64,000 bases of DNA, from positions 62,001-126,000 of the forward strand of contig NZ_FOZG01000003.1 of assembly GCF_900113315.1 (NCBI RefSeq). The letters are read 5' to 3'. The number at the start of each line of letters is the position of its first letter. Within the stretch, counting starts at the first letter, position 1. This DNA is from Sphingomonas jatrophae. Lineage in GTDB: Bacteria > Pseudomonadota > Alphaproteobacteria > Sphingomonadales > Sphingomonadaceae. Shown piece after piece: positions 8,768 to 18,587 of this stretch. Below the pieces are notes generated by a model. That model did not search any database. It was given only the letters and a program-made list of their open reading frames with translations, and was not told where the DNA came from. The position numbers and the translations under genes were made by a program.

Positions 8768-10293
8768 CGCGCCGCCTCCGGTCCGAGCACGGCCGCAACG
8801 TAGCGCGACGGCGCGAAGACCTGCGCGGCAGCCGCCTGCGCCTGCTCCGTCGCCCAGCCCGCCGCGACGGTGTAGCCGCCGAGGAGGGCGAGCAGCACGG
8901 CTGGCGCGGCGAACTCGGCCGGTGAGCGCGCCGGACAGGCGATGGCGCTTGCCTCGGTGTCGGCACGCTTCCAGAAGATGAGACTGCCGCTGCGTGCGAG
9001 CCCCACGACGCCGATCAGGGTCGTGCCGAGGATCGTCCACCAGATCGCCGCCTGCCAGGCCGCATCGGCCGTGGCATGCAGGATCATGAGCTTGCCAACG
9101 AAGCCCGACAGCGGCGGCAAGCCCACGATCGCGATCGCCACGCCGAGGTACAGCAGCGCGGCAGAATCCTGCCCCGCAAAGCGCGGCGTCGGCATGATCG
9201 TATCGCCATATTGTCCCCGCCGTCGCAGCGTCGCATCGGCGATCAGGAACAGCGCGCCGCCAGCCAGCGTGGCGTGCCCGAGATAATAGAGGCCCGCCGC
9301 GATCGTTGCGGGAGTCCAGCACGATATCGCAAGCAGCAGCGTGCCGGTGGATCCGATGATCGCGAAGGCCGCCTGCTCACGCAGCGCGCGCGCCGCCAGA
9401 ACGCCGGCGAAGCCCGCCAGCGTGGTGAGGATCGCGGCCGGCAACAGCCAGGGCGCCGGCACCCACGCTGCCGCGCCTGCGCCATTGCCGAACACCAGCG
9501 GCACGACACGGATCATCGCGTAGACGCCGACCTTCGTCATGATCGCGAACAGCGCGGCGACGACCGGCATCGTTGCGGCGTAGGTGCGCGGCAGCCAGAG
9601 GTGGAGCGGCACCACCGCCGCCTTCAACGCGAAAACCGTCAGCAGCAGCAGCCCGGCGACCCGGATCAGTGCCTGATCCTCACCACCGAGTGCGGCGACG
9701 CGCCGCGCAAGGTCCGCCATGTTCAGCGTGCCGGTGAGCGCGTAAAGCAGCCCCAGCGCCACAAGGAAGATCGCCGAGCCGACGATGTTGACGACGACGT
9801 AGGCGACGCCCGCCTTCATCCGCAGCGCCCCCTGCCCGTGCAGCATCAGCCCGTAGGAGGCGATCAGCAGCACCTCGAAGAAGACGAACAGGTTGAACAG
9901 GTCGCCCGTCAGGAACGCACCGTTCAGCCCGAGCATCTGGAAATGGAAGAGCGGATGGAAATGCCAGCCGCGCCGGTCCGCGCCGGTGACGATCGCGTGG
10001 CCCATGACCGCGCTGGCGAGAATGGCGGCGAGCACCAGCATCCCCGCCGCAAGCCGATCCAGCACGAGAACGATGCCGAACGGCGCGGGCCAGCCGCCGA
10101 TCGGATAGGCGCGGATCATCTCGTCCTGCGCGACAGCGAAGAGCGCGAGCGCGGCGATCAGCATCGCCGCGCAACCGGCCAGCGAGATCGCCACTCCCGC
10201 CCACCGCCGCCGCCGCATTGCGAGCAGCGCCAGCGGAGCCGCGATGACGGGCGTGACGATGGGCGCGATCGCCAGATGGTCGAGCGCAGTCAA
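8764..10293 (-). CDS. mnhD: Monovalent cation/proton antiporter subunit D
   Basis: A 509-residue polytopic protein related to the proton-pumping NuoL/M/N subunits. The MnhD core includes HFQMLGLNGAFLTGDLFNLF with FFEVLLIASYGLML, and the antiporter helix region with LLTVFALKAAVVPLHLWLPR and TKVGVYAMIR. Together with A it forms the ion-translocating part of the Mrp-type complex in the inner membrane. It overlaps subunit C by 4 bp and subunit E by 4 bp. Confidence 0.95.
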   Translation of the reverse strand: MTALDHLAIAPIVTPVIAAPLALLAMRRRRWAGVAISLAGCAAMLIAALALFAVAQDEMIRAYPIGGWPAPFGIVLVLDRLAAGMLVLAAILASAVMGHAIVTGADRRGWHFHPLFHFQMLGLNGAFLTGDLFNLFVFFEVLLIASYGLMLHGQGALRMKAGVAYVVVNIVGSAIFLVALGLLYALTGTLNMADLARRVAALGGEDQALIRVAGLLLLTVFALKAAVVPLHLWLPRTYAATMPVVAALFAIMTKVGVYAMIRVVPLVFGNGAGAAAWVPAPWLLPAAILTTLAGFAGVLAARALREQAAFAIIGSTGTLLLAISCWTPATIAAGLYYLGHATLAGGALFLIADATLRRRGQYGDTIMPTPRFAGQDSAALLYLGVAIAIVGLPPLSGFVGKLMILHATADAAWQAAIWWTILGTTLIGVVGLARSGSLIFWKRADTEASAIACPARSPAEFAAPAVLLALLGGYTVAAGWATEQAQAAAAQVFAPSRYVAAVLGPEAAR

Positions 10294-10643
10294 AGGATGC
10301 GGTCCTCGTCCAGCGCTGCATCGCCATCGACCTGATCGGTGCCGGATTCGAGGAAACTGCGCAGCGACAGGATCACGGTGAGCGCCGTCATGCCGAAGGT
10401 GATAACGATAGCCGTCAGCACCAGCGCCTGCGGCAGCGGGTCGGCATAGTCGGCCACGTCCTTGGCATAGAGCGGCGGCCGATCAACGATCAGCCGCCCG
10501 CTGGCGAATAGGAACAGGTTGATTGCGTAGGACAGCAGAGTGAGCCCCAGCACCACCTGGAAGGTCCTCGCCCGCAGCGCGAGGTAGACACCGCCTGCGA
10601 CCAGCACGCCGATGGCGCTGGCGATCAGGAATTCCAGGCTCAC
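10290..10643 (-). CDS. mnhC: Monovalent cation/proton antiporter subunit C
   Basis: A 117-residue NuoK-like subunit with three helices. The signature TFQVVLGLTLLSYAINLFLF follows the first helix, and DPLPQALVLTAIVITFGMTA is the conserved loop/helix of MnhC/PhaC. Starts overlapping the AB gene by 4 bp and ends overlapping D by 4 bp. Confidence 0.95.
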   Translation of the reverse strand: MSLEFLIASAIGVLVAGGVYLALRARTFQVVLGLTLLSYAINLFLFASGRLIVDRPPLYAKDVADYADPLPQALVLTAIVITFGMTALTVILSLRSFLESGTDQVDGDAALDEDRIL

Positions 10644-13450
10644 GCCCCCTCCCCGTCCGACTGGCGCGCAGCGCGTTGCGCGACGTGGCTCAGCTGCGCC
10701 AGCGCCATCATCACCGCCCCCACGACGACAGCGGCGACGCCGAGATCGAACAACATGGCAGTCGCCAGCTCGAACTCGCCGATCAGCGGCAGGTGGAAAT
10801 AGCCGAAGCTGCTCGACAGGAAGGGTGCGCCGAACAGCAGCGCGCCGAGTCCGGTCGCCGCCGCGATCAACACGCCCCAGGCGATCAGCGGATGCTCACC
10901 GATACGCCGCCGCTCGTCCGTCCAGTCGAACCCTGAGGCGAGATATTGCAGCAGGATCGCGATCGAGAAGACCAGCGCCGCGATGAAGCCGCCGCCCGGC
11001 TGATTGTGCCCGCGCAGGAAGATGTAGATGCCGACCAGCAGGGCAAGCGGCAGCAGCAGCCGCGTTGCCATGACGAACATCATCGGATGCCGCTCGGGCG
11101 AATGCGCCATATCCTCGCGCCATTCGCGCAGCCGGCGCCCGGCCGTGCCGCGGTCGGCAGGCTCGAGCAGCGCGAAGATGGCAAGCCCGGCGATGCCGAG
11201 CACGATGATCTCGCCAAGTGTGTCGAAGGCGCGGAAATCGACCAGGGTGACGTTGACGACGTTGGTGCCGCCCCCGCCCTTGTAGCTGTTCGCCCAATGA
11301 TATGCCGAGATGCTCTCCACCGCCTCGCGCGTCATCATCGCCCAGGCCAGCCAGCCCGCACCGATTCCCGCGACCGCACCAACTGCAATGTCGCGGATGC
11401 GGCGCGGCATACTGGACAGCCGCGCCGGAGCATCGGGCAGCAGATGCAGCGCCAGTAGCAACAGGATGATCGTCACCACCTCCACCGCGATCTGGGTGAG
11501 CGCGAGGTCCGGCGCGGAGAGATGGACGAAGGCGAGGGCGACGACGAGGCCGATGACGCTGATGAAGACGAGCGCGAGGAAGCGCCGGCGCTGCGCCACG
11601 ACCACGGCCAGCGTCGCCGCGATCAGCGCCACCCACGTGACCACCGCGGCAAGCGAGGCGGGTAGCGTCGGCCGCGAGCCTGCGTGAATGCCGCTGACGA
11701 GGGCGCCGTCGATCCCCAGCACCACCACCACCGCGAACAGCGCGAGCAGGTAGCGCTGCAGCGAAGGCCGGTGCACGATGCCGCTCGCCCGGCGAACGCC
11801 GCGCACGATCGCGTCCAGCGCGGCATCGAACAGCCGCTTGGCGTCCGGCGCCCGCCGCCGGGCAGCCCATGTCGCGACAAGCGGAAGCCGCCAGAGAAGG
11901 AGCGCACCGCAACCGAGCGCGATCGCGCTGAGGGCGAGCGCAGGATTGAGCCCATGCCACAATGCGAGATGCAGGTGCGGCGCCTGCCCCAGCGTCACCG
12001 CGCCCGCCGCCGCGGTCACGATCGGTTCGGCGAGCATCATCGGCAGGACGCCGAAGCCCAGCGCCGCCATGGCGAGCACAGCCGGCGGAAGGAGCATCGC
12101 GAGACCCGGATCGTGCGGCGCGGCCACCTCGCCGGTGCGGCGCTCCCCGAAGAACAACGCGACCGCCAGACGAAACGAGTAAGCGGCGGAGAGCAGCGCG
12201 CCGAGTGTCGCCAGCGCCGGCAGCAGCCACGACCCCGCGCCGAGCCGCGCGTGCAGGCTCTCCTCCAGCATCATTTCCTTCGAGAGGAAGCCGCCGAGCG
12301 GCGGCAGCCCGGCCATTGCCGCTGCGGCGAGCGTGCCCAGCGTGGCAGTGAGCGGCATCAACACCGCCAGACCGCCGAGCCGACGCAGATCGCGCGTGCC
12401 GGTCTCGTGATCGACATTCCCCGCGACCATGAACAAGGCGGCCTTGAACGCCGCATGGTTCAGCACGTGCAGCACCGCCGCGGCCGCTGCGCCGGGCGTG
12501 CCGAAGCCGAGCAGCATCATTATCATGCCCAGCTGGCTGATCGTCGAATAAGCTAGGATCGCCTTCAGATCGTGCCGGAACAGCGCGACCGCCGCACCGA
12601 ACACCATCGTGACGAGCCCGGTGATAGCGACGAGCGCCGCCCAAAGCTCACTGCCCGCCAGCACCGGCCAGAGCCGCGCCAGCAGAAACACGCCCGCCTT
12701 CACCATCGTCGCCGAATGGAGATAGGCGCTGACCGGCGTCGGCGCGGCCATGGCGTGCGGAAGCCAGAAGTGGAACGGAAACTGCGCCGATTTGGTGAAG
12801 GCGCCGAGCAGCACCAGAACGAGGATCGCCGGATAGAGCGGGGAGGCACGCACCACGTCACCACGCGCCAGGATGTCAGCCAGTTCGTAGGAGCCGGCGG
12901 CCTGCCCGAGCAGCAGCATCCCCGCGATCAGCGCCAGCCCGCCGCCGCCGGTCACCGCCAAGGCCATGCGCGCGCCCTGGCGTGCATCCGCGCGGTCGCG
13001 CCAGAAACCGATCAGCAGGAAGGATGACAGGCTGGTCAGCTCCCAGAACACCAGCATCAGCAGGATATTGGCGGACAATGCGATGCCGACCATCGCGCCC
13101 TGAAACAGCATCAGGAACGAGAGAAATCGCCCGGTTCGCTCCGCTGAGGCGAGATACCCGGCCGCGTAAATCACCACCAGCAGACCGATGCCGAGGATCA
13201 GACCGGCGAACAGCAGCCCGAGCGGATCGAGCCAGAGACTGAAGTCCAGCCCGAGCGCCGGCACCCACGCGATCCGCACGGCAGGCCGGGCACCTGCGAG
13301 CACCGCAGGCGCAAGGGTGAGCAGCAGCGCCAGCCCCGCCGCGCTCGCCCCGCCTGCAATGGCGACGTGCACACGACGCGGTGCCGAGGCGCCTGTCCCC
13401 AGCACCAGTGCGGCCACGAACGGCAGACATGTGAGGAGCAGCAGGGCCAC
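10640..13450 (-). CDS. mnhA: Fused monovalent cation/proton antiporter subunits A and B
   Basis: A 936-residue fusion in the Pha/Mnh group-2 arrangement. The N-terminal two-thirds are the NuoL-like A subunit ([60 protein letters not shown]). The region after residue about 590 has the MnhA C-terminal extension with [20 protein letters not shown]. The last 140 residues are the B subunit ([20 protein letters not shown], then [14 protein letters not shown]). First gene of the AB-C-D-E-F-G operon; no other operon gene is missing. The complex is used for pH and Na+/K+ homeostasis. Confidence 0.94.
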   Translation of the reverse strand: MALLLLTCLPFVAALVLGTGASAPRRVHVAIAGGASAAGLALLLTLAPAVLAGARPAVRIAWVPALGLDFSLWLDPLGLLFAGLILGIGLLVVIYAAGYLASAERTGRFLSFLMLFQGAMVGIALSANILLMLVFWELTSLSSFLLIGFWRDRADARQGARMALAVTGGGGLALIAGMLLLGQAAGSYELADILARGDVVRASPLYPAILVLVLLGAFTKSAQFPFHFWLPHAMAAPTPVSAYLHSATMVKAGVFLLARLWPVLAGSELWAALVAITGLVTMVFGAAVALFRHDLKAILAYSTISQLGMIMMLLGFGTPGAAAAAVLHVLNHAAFKAALFMVAGNVDHETGTRDLRRLGGLAVLMPLTATLGTLAAAAMAGLPPLGGFLSKEMMLEESLHARLGAGSWLLPALATLGALLSAAYSFRLAVALFFGERRTGEVAAPHDPGLAMLLPPAVLAMAALGFGVLPMMLAEPIVTAAAGAVTLGQAPHLHLALWHGLNPALALSAIALGCGALLLWRLPLVATWAARRRAPDAKRLFDAALDAIVRGVRRASGIVHRPSLQRYLLALFAVVVVLGIDGALVSGIHAGSRPTLPASLAAVVTWVALIAATLAVVVAQRRRFLALVFISVIGLVVALAFVHLSAPDLALTQIAVEVVTIILLLLALHLLPDAPARLSSMPRRIRDIAVGAVAGIGAGWLAWAMMTREAVESISAYHWANSYKGGGGTNVVNVTLVDFRAFDTLGEIIVLGIAGLAIFALLEPADRGTAGRRLREWREDMAHSPERHPMMFVMATRLLLPLALLVGIYIFLRGHNQPGGGFIAALVFSIAILLQYLASGFDWTDERRRIGEHPLIAWGVLIAAATGLGALLFGAPFLSSSFGYFHLPLIGEFELATAMLFDLGVAAVVVGAVMMALAQLSHVAQRAARQSDGEGA

Positions 13451-13630
13451 CCGATTTCTTCTCCTTGCCCGGCAGATGCCCTTTGCATCTCAAGCCGCAT
13501 GGGGCAACCAACCGACGACATCGGGCGGTTCCGCAGGCCCGCTCAGCGCACGAGAGAATGGATCGCACTGCAATCCTTCGCCGCGATCGCATCCGCTCCG
13601 GACACGTGCAGCCGCCGCCAGCGCCCGTCT

Positions 13631-15554
13631 TCAGCGCAGCCCGGCGGACGTATCGCGCCAGCGTTCCAATTGTGTCAGCACATCGGTTGCGATCTGGGCC
13701 TCCGTCTGCCCGGTCAGATCGCGCGCCCGAGGTTCCGCGTCGCTTCGTGCGACCATCGACCACGTCAGGCTCCGCCGCGCCTCCGGTGCCTCCAGCGCCG
13801 TATAAGCGGCGAGTGGCCGGGATCGCGCCATCAGACGGTAGGTGAAGTGCCGCTCGGGCGCGATTTCCACCGTCAGCGCCGCCTCGTCGGCCGTGCCGGT
13901 CACTCGGCTGGTCGCGAAGCCCTGGGCTTCGAGCTCCGCCCGTACGGAATGCAGCGCGGGCACGCCGCGATCCGCAATCTGCCGCAGGACGTCGCCCCTT
14001 GCGGTCGGCCGGAACAGCCGACGCAGCCGTTCACCGATGGCCGTCTCCGGATCTTCCTCAATGGGGACGCCCGCCAGATCGGCACCCGTCTGCCGGACGA
14101 GGCCATATGCCAGAAGCAGCATGATGAAACAGAACGGCAGGGCCGCCAGCAACGTCGCCGCCTGCAACGCGCCGAGGCCGCCGGCAAGCAACAGCAACGC
14201 CGCCGTCACGCCGAGCAGGATGCACCAGTACATGCGCTGCCACCTGGGCGTCTCCTCCGCACCACCGGAGGCGAGCGTGTCGATGACGAGCGCGCCCGAA
14301 TCCGCCGAGGTGATGAAGAACACCGCGACGAGCAGGACCGCCAGCGCCGTGGGTGAAGCCCGCACCGGGCAGGTAGGACAGGAACTTGAACAGCGCGGTC
14401 GAAAGGTTCGCCTGCACCGCATCGGCGATGCCGCCCGACGCCGCGCCGAGATCGAGCGCGATGGCGGTGTTGCCGAACACCGTCATCCACAGGAAGGTGA
14501 AGGCGGTGGGCACGAACAGCACGCCGATCACGAACTCGCGGATCGTCCGGCCACGCGAGATGCGGGCAATGAACATGCCGACGAAGGGTGACCAGGCGAT
14601 CCACCACGCCCAGTAGAACAGCGTCCAGTCCGCCATCCACGCCCGTGGCTCGTAGGCGTAGAGCGTGAAGGTGCGCATGACGAAATGGTCGAGGTAGAGC
14701 CCGAAGTTCTGAACCAGCGCACGGAGCAGGAAGAGCGTCGGCCCCACCGCCATGACGAACAGCATCAGCAGCACCGCAACGGTCAGGTTCAGCTCGGAGA
14801 GCCGCCGGATACCCCGGTCCGCGCCGCTTAGAACGGACAGGGTCGCCGCCCCCATGACCAGCGCGATGACGATGATCTTGGCAATGGTCGTATCGGGCAG
14901 ACCGTAATTGTAGTTCAGGCCCGCGGTCATCTGCGACACGCCGAAGCCGAGCGAGGTGGCGACGCCGAAGACCGTGCCGCACACCGCGAAGATGTCGATC
15001 GCATCGCCCGCGACGCCGTTGATGCGCTTGCCCAGGATCGGCGACAGACCCGAGCGCAGCGTCAGCGGCAGTTCCTTGCGGTAGGTGAAGTAGCCGAGGC
15101 TGAGGCCGACCAGCGCGTAGATCGCCCAGGCGTGGACACCGTAGTGATGGAACGTGATCGCCATCGCCTCGCGCGCCGCGGAGATCGTCCCGCTCTCTGC
15201 CTCAGGCGGCGAGATGTAGTGCTGGATGGGCTCGGCAACGGCGAAATACATGAGGCCGATGCCCATGCCCGCGGCGAACAGCATCGCCAGCCACGACAGA
15301 TACGGGAAATCGGGCTCCGCATCGTCGGGCCCGAGCTTCAGCTTGCCCGCCGGTCCGAAGCCCAGCGCCAGCACGACGACGAGGAAAACCGCCACGGACG
15401 CGATGTAGAACAAGCCGAACGTTTCGATCGCCCAGGATTGCGCTGCCCGAAAGGCTGCATCGGCGGTGCCGGGCGCCAGCAGCGTACCGAACAGCAATGC
15501 CGCGACCACCGCGGATGCACCGAAAAATACGCGCGGGTTCATCCTCGTCTTCAA
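13631..15554 (-). pseudogene. BCCT family betaine/choline/carnitine transporter, frameshifted
   Basis: A transporter of about 640 residues is split by one frameshift. The first frame begins at TTG 15554 (AAGGGAG five bases upstream; ATG 15542 is an alternative) and reads [20 protein letters not shown]. It shows BCCT hallmarks: [40 protein letters not shown], and [20 protein letters not shown]. At about 14351-14353 the frame must shift to continue with [20 protein letters not shown] and DTLASGG, the family's next helix, and then a soluble C-terminal domain ending at 13631. Removing one base from the GGG/CCC run at 14351-14353 restores one continuous protein. Either a true recent inactivation or a sequencing error; otherwise the gene looks intact. 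BCCT carriers import quaternary ammonium osmolytes. Confidence 0.85.
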
Positions 15555-15656
15555 TGCTACTCCCTTCGTGTTTACGCGGCTTTGGCGACAGCCGCCGATC
15601 ATCTGCCGCCTATCACGAAGGAGCTCTGTGAGCACCCCGCTCCCGAGCAGACGCCT

Positions 15657-16132
15657 TCAGCAATCCAGTGAGGCGGCAACAGCGTGCGAGAGATCGACGA
15701 TCTGCCGCGCGTTGGCGCCATCAAGGTGCGCCGCGGCCAGTTCGCGCAGATCGTCGATTTGTCCGCGCAGGCACGCCCGCTGCGCCTCGGTCCGGCACAT
15801 CGACGCAAGATCGCCCAGCGCCACCAGCATGTGCGCTGCGGCGATGCGGTCCGCACTCCCATATCGAACGAGCGCGCCGAAACCGCGGCGGATCAGCGTC
15901 TCGAAAGTCGGCGGCGGCGCGATCAACCGCAGTGCACCGGCATTGTCGAAGCGAAAGGCGCTCGGCCGCTCGCGCCCGGCGAGCTCGACATAGGCCGCGA
16001 GCAGCCAATCGAGGCAACTCTTGGCCGTGAACGGATTGCCAACCCCGGAAGCGCCAGCGGCAGCGCGGCCGCGGCCATGAGCGACGGCATAAAGCAGTAG
16101 CTCTCGTGAAGAGCCGACATGAGGTTCACCAA
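15657..16132 (-). pseudogene. Internally deleted DUF2254 membrane protein gene
   Basis: Two pieces of one family lie head to tail. From 16132 a frame opens with ALHESYCFMPSLMAAAALPL, which matches the start of DUF2254 proteins (a short lead, then LxxSxWFxPxLM and a first helix). Around 16050 that frame loses similarity, and a different frame reads SGVGNPFTAKSCLDWLLAAY, then GALRLIAPPPTFETLIRRGF and RYGSADRIAAAHMLVALGDL to the stop at 15657, which is the DUF2254 C-terminal domain. About 270-300 middle residues of a protein normally over 400 are gone, and the join is out of frame. I take it as a relic, not a gene. Confidence 0.6.
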
Positions 16133-16261
16133 TCAGGCCTTCAGAAATGCTCCTCTTGTCCCCGGGGGGTTGCCGCGGCGGCGTCCACGCCCACCGTGGC
16201 CTGGCTGCTCACAAACTCGTCGGTGCCAGACCAAGCTCCTGCACTCGCCCAAAGCCAGCGC

Positions 16262-17275
16262 ATGCGGCATCATGCCGCTGTGCAAAGTTCGCTGTCCGAC
16301 CTGCTCCAATCGCTGCGCGTGCAGCAGGTGGATGCTGCGTTCGTGGAATATGGCAGTGGCGCAGGCGCGCGGTTGTCGGCGGAGCGGGGCGCGTTCCTCC
16401 ACCTGCTGCTGTCGGGCAGCGCCGTGGTGCGCAATCCGGTGACCGGCGAGAGCGCATTGCTGAGCGAACCCGGTGACTATGCGCTGGTCGTCAGCGCGCG
16501 ATCGCATCTGGTCTGCACGGCCGATTGCGCCGAGCCGCGCGCATCCGACTTCTTCCGCACCCGCCACGAGCATGACAGCCCGCCGACCATCCGCTTCGGC
16601 AGCGGGAGACAGGCCGCTCGGACTCTATCCGGCACCTTCAGGTTCGACGCCGCCAATCCGCTGGTCCGCACCCTGCCCCGCATGATCTCGGTGACCAAGG
16701 CCGCCGGCGGCACGCTCCAGGCGTATCCCACCGCCGCGGGGCTGGCCGGCAATCTCCACGGGCCGGGGGCAACCGCAATCGCGACCGCGCTGTTCGACGT
16801 GCTGGTCCTGAACGCGGTGCGCGGCATCGGCATGCCGATGTTCAGGAGCGGGTGCTTCCGACCCTCGGAAGGCGAATTGCGCGTGCCGATGGTGCTCACG
16901 CTGATCGACGCCAACCTGCAGCGGCGCTGGACGGTGGCTGCCCTGGCGGACGAGGTGGGTATGTCGCGCTCCAGCTTCGCGGCGGAGTTCACCGCGCAGG
17001 TCGGGCAAGCACCGATGGCCTACGTCACGGAGCGCCGCATGGGCCTGGCGAGCCGATTGCTGCGCAGCAAGGCGCTATCGGTCGCCGAGGTGGCGTGGCA
17101 ATGCGGCTATGACTCGCCTTCATCGTTCAGCCGCATCTTCCGCCGCCGCTTCGGCATGAGCCCGGCCGCATGGCAAACGCACGCAAATCCGCGCCACGAT
17201 GGCCGCGACGACATGCACCTGCACTGGGCAGCATTCCTCGGTCAGGACGCCCCCGTTCTAACCTCGGACGATTGA
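16262..17275 (+). CDS. AraC family transcriptional regulator (cupin sensor type)
   Basis: A 337-residue regulator. An N-terminal cupin-like ligand domain (about 1-190) is followed by a C-terminal pair of helix-turn-helix motifs, about 230-315: RRWTVAALADEVGMSRSSFA with AEFTAQVGQAPMAYVTERRM, then VAEVAWQCGYDSPSSFSRIF with RRRFGMSPAAW. ATG 16262 gives the usual MRHHAAVQSSLSDLLQSLRV opening; GTG 16280 is also possible and no strong ribosome site marks either. It stands 100 bp upstream of the amidohydrolase operon in the same direction, so it may control that operon; the ligand is unknown. Confidence 0.88.
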   Translation: MRHHAAVQSSLSDLLQSLRVQQVDAAFVEYGSGAGARLSAERGAFLHLLLSGSAVVRNPVTGESALLSEPGDYALVVSARSHLVCTADCAEPRASDFFRTRHEHDSPPTIRFGSGRQAARTLSGTFRFDAANPLVRTLPRMISVTKAAGGTLQAYPTAAGLAGNLHGPGATAIATALFDVLVLNAVRGIGMPMFRSGCFRPSEGELRVPMVLTLIDANLQRRWTVAALADEVGMSRSSFAAEFTAQVGQAPMAYVTERRMGLASRLLRSKALSVAEVAWQCGYDSPSSFSRIFRRRFGMSPAAWQTHANPRHDGRDDMHLHWAAFLGQDAPVLTSDD

Positions 17276-17375
17276 ACGCACCTCGTGGACGATCGGACAT
17301 AGGCGGACATCATCTGCAAGCGCACAATCGGTCGAATGAAGTGGCGCATCGACGCCGCCGGAGAGAGGACCGACG

Positions 17376-18584
17376 ATGGATGCTGTGAACCCGATCCTGG
17401 AAGTGATCGAGGCGAGTGCGGGCACCGCTGCCGACAATGCCATTCCCGACAAGCTCATCTCGGCGGACTCGCACGTGACCGAGCCGCCCGGCTGCTATAT
17501 CGACCGCATCGATCCCGCCTTCCGCGACCGCGCGCCGCGTGTCAGCACCGATCGCGACGGCGGTGACGGATTCGTCATCGACGGGATGCCCGGCTCGATC
17601 CCGATGGGCATCGTCGCCGCCGCCGGCAAGGACCCGCGCGACATCAAGAAGGGCGAGACGCTGTTCGCCGACCTGCACCGCGGTGGCTGGAACGGTGCGG
17701 ATCGCATTGCCGATCAGGATCGCGACGGCATCGCTGCCGAGGTGATCTACCCCTCCGTCGGCATGGTGCTCTGCAATCACCCCGACGTGGATTACAAGCA
17801 TGCCGCGATGTGGGCCTATAACCGCTGGCTGCACGAGGAATTCTGCGCCGCCGCGCCCGACCGGCTGCTGGGCATGGGGCAGACGGCGGTGCGCTCCGTC
17901 GCCGAAGCGGTCGAGGAGTTCCGCCAGTTCAAGGAAATGGGCTTCCGCGGCGTGATGATGCCGGGCAATCCCGGCACCGAAGAGGATTATGATCATCCCT
18001 CGTTCGATCCGCTGTGGCGCGCGGCGGTGGAGCTGCAACTGCCGCTCAGCTTCCACATCCTGACCAGTCGGCAGGACGGCCCCAACAGCGTCGGCGGCGC
18101 GGGCACGCGCGGCGGCCATCGCGGCCCGCCGCAAAATGCCAGCCAGGCTCTGCTCAAGTCGATCCAGGACATCATCGGCCTGTTCATCTGGGGCCGCGTG
18201 TTCGAGCGGCATCCCGAACTGCGCGTCACCTGTGTCGAGGCCGATGCCGGATGGGCGCCGCATTTCGCCTATAGAATGGATCACGGCTATAAGCGCCACC
18301 GCTTTTGGATGAAGATGGGCGACATGTCGAAGATGCCCAGCGAATACTTCTTCGACAATGTTTATCTGACATTCCAGGACGACTGGACCGCACTGAAGAT
18401 GGCGCGCCTGATGAACCCGCGCCGGCTAATGTGGGCGAACGACTTCCCGCACAGCGATTCCACCTGGCCGTGGAGCCGTGCTTTGCTGAAAGGTCAGACC
18501 GCGCACCTGACGGATCAGGAGAAGGCCTGGATCCTGCGTGACAATGCGGCCGAGCTCTACAAGGTCGATCTGGCGAGGATTTGA
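17376..18584 (+). CDS. Amidohydrolase family 2 metal-dependent hydrolase
   Basis: A 402-residue TIM-barrel hydrolase of the amidohydrolase_2 (ACMSD/gamma-resorcylate decarboxylase-like) family. Markers are the N-terminal LISADSHVTEPPGCY metal site region in its DxH form, YPSVGMVLCNHPDVDYKHAA, FRGVMMPGNPGTEEDYDHPS, the strand-5 histidine in LSFHILTS, and the final acid in MWANDFPHSDSTWPWS. A good ribosome site (GGAGAGAGGA) precedes ATG 17376. The neighbour 4 bp downstream is another amidohydrolase. Family members decarboxylate or hydrolyse carboxylic acids and lactones; the exact reaction here is unknown. Confidence 0.88.
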   Translation: MDAVNPILEVIEASAGTAADNAIPDKLISADSHVTEPPGCYIDRIDPAFRDRAPRVSTDRDGGDGFVIDGMPGSIPMGIVAAAGKDPRDIKKGETLFADLHRGGWNGADRIADQDRDGIAAEVIYPSVGMVLCNHPDVDYKHAAMWAYNRWLHEEFCAAAPDRLLGMGQTAVRSVAEAVEEFRQFKEMGFRGVMMPGNPGTEEDYDHPSFDPLWRAAVELQLPLSFHILTSRQDGPNSVGGAGTRGGHRGPPQNASQALLKSIQDIIGLFIWGRVFERHPELRVTCVEADAGWAPHFAYRMDHGYKRHRFWMKMGDMSKMPSEYFFDNVYLTFQDDWTALKMARLMNPRRLMWANDFPHSDSTWPWSRALLKGQTAHLTDQEKAWILRDNAAELYKVDLARI

Positions 18585-18587
18585 GCG

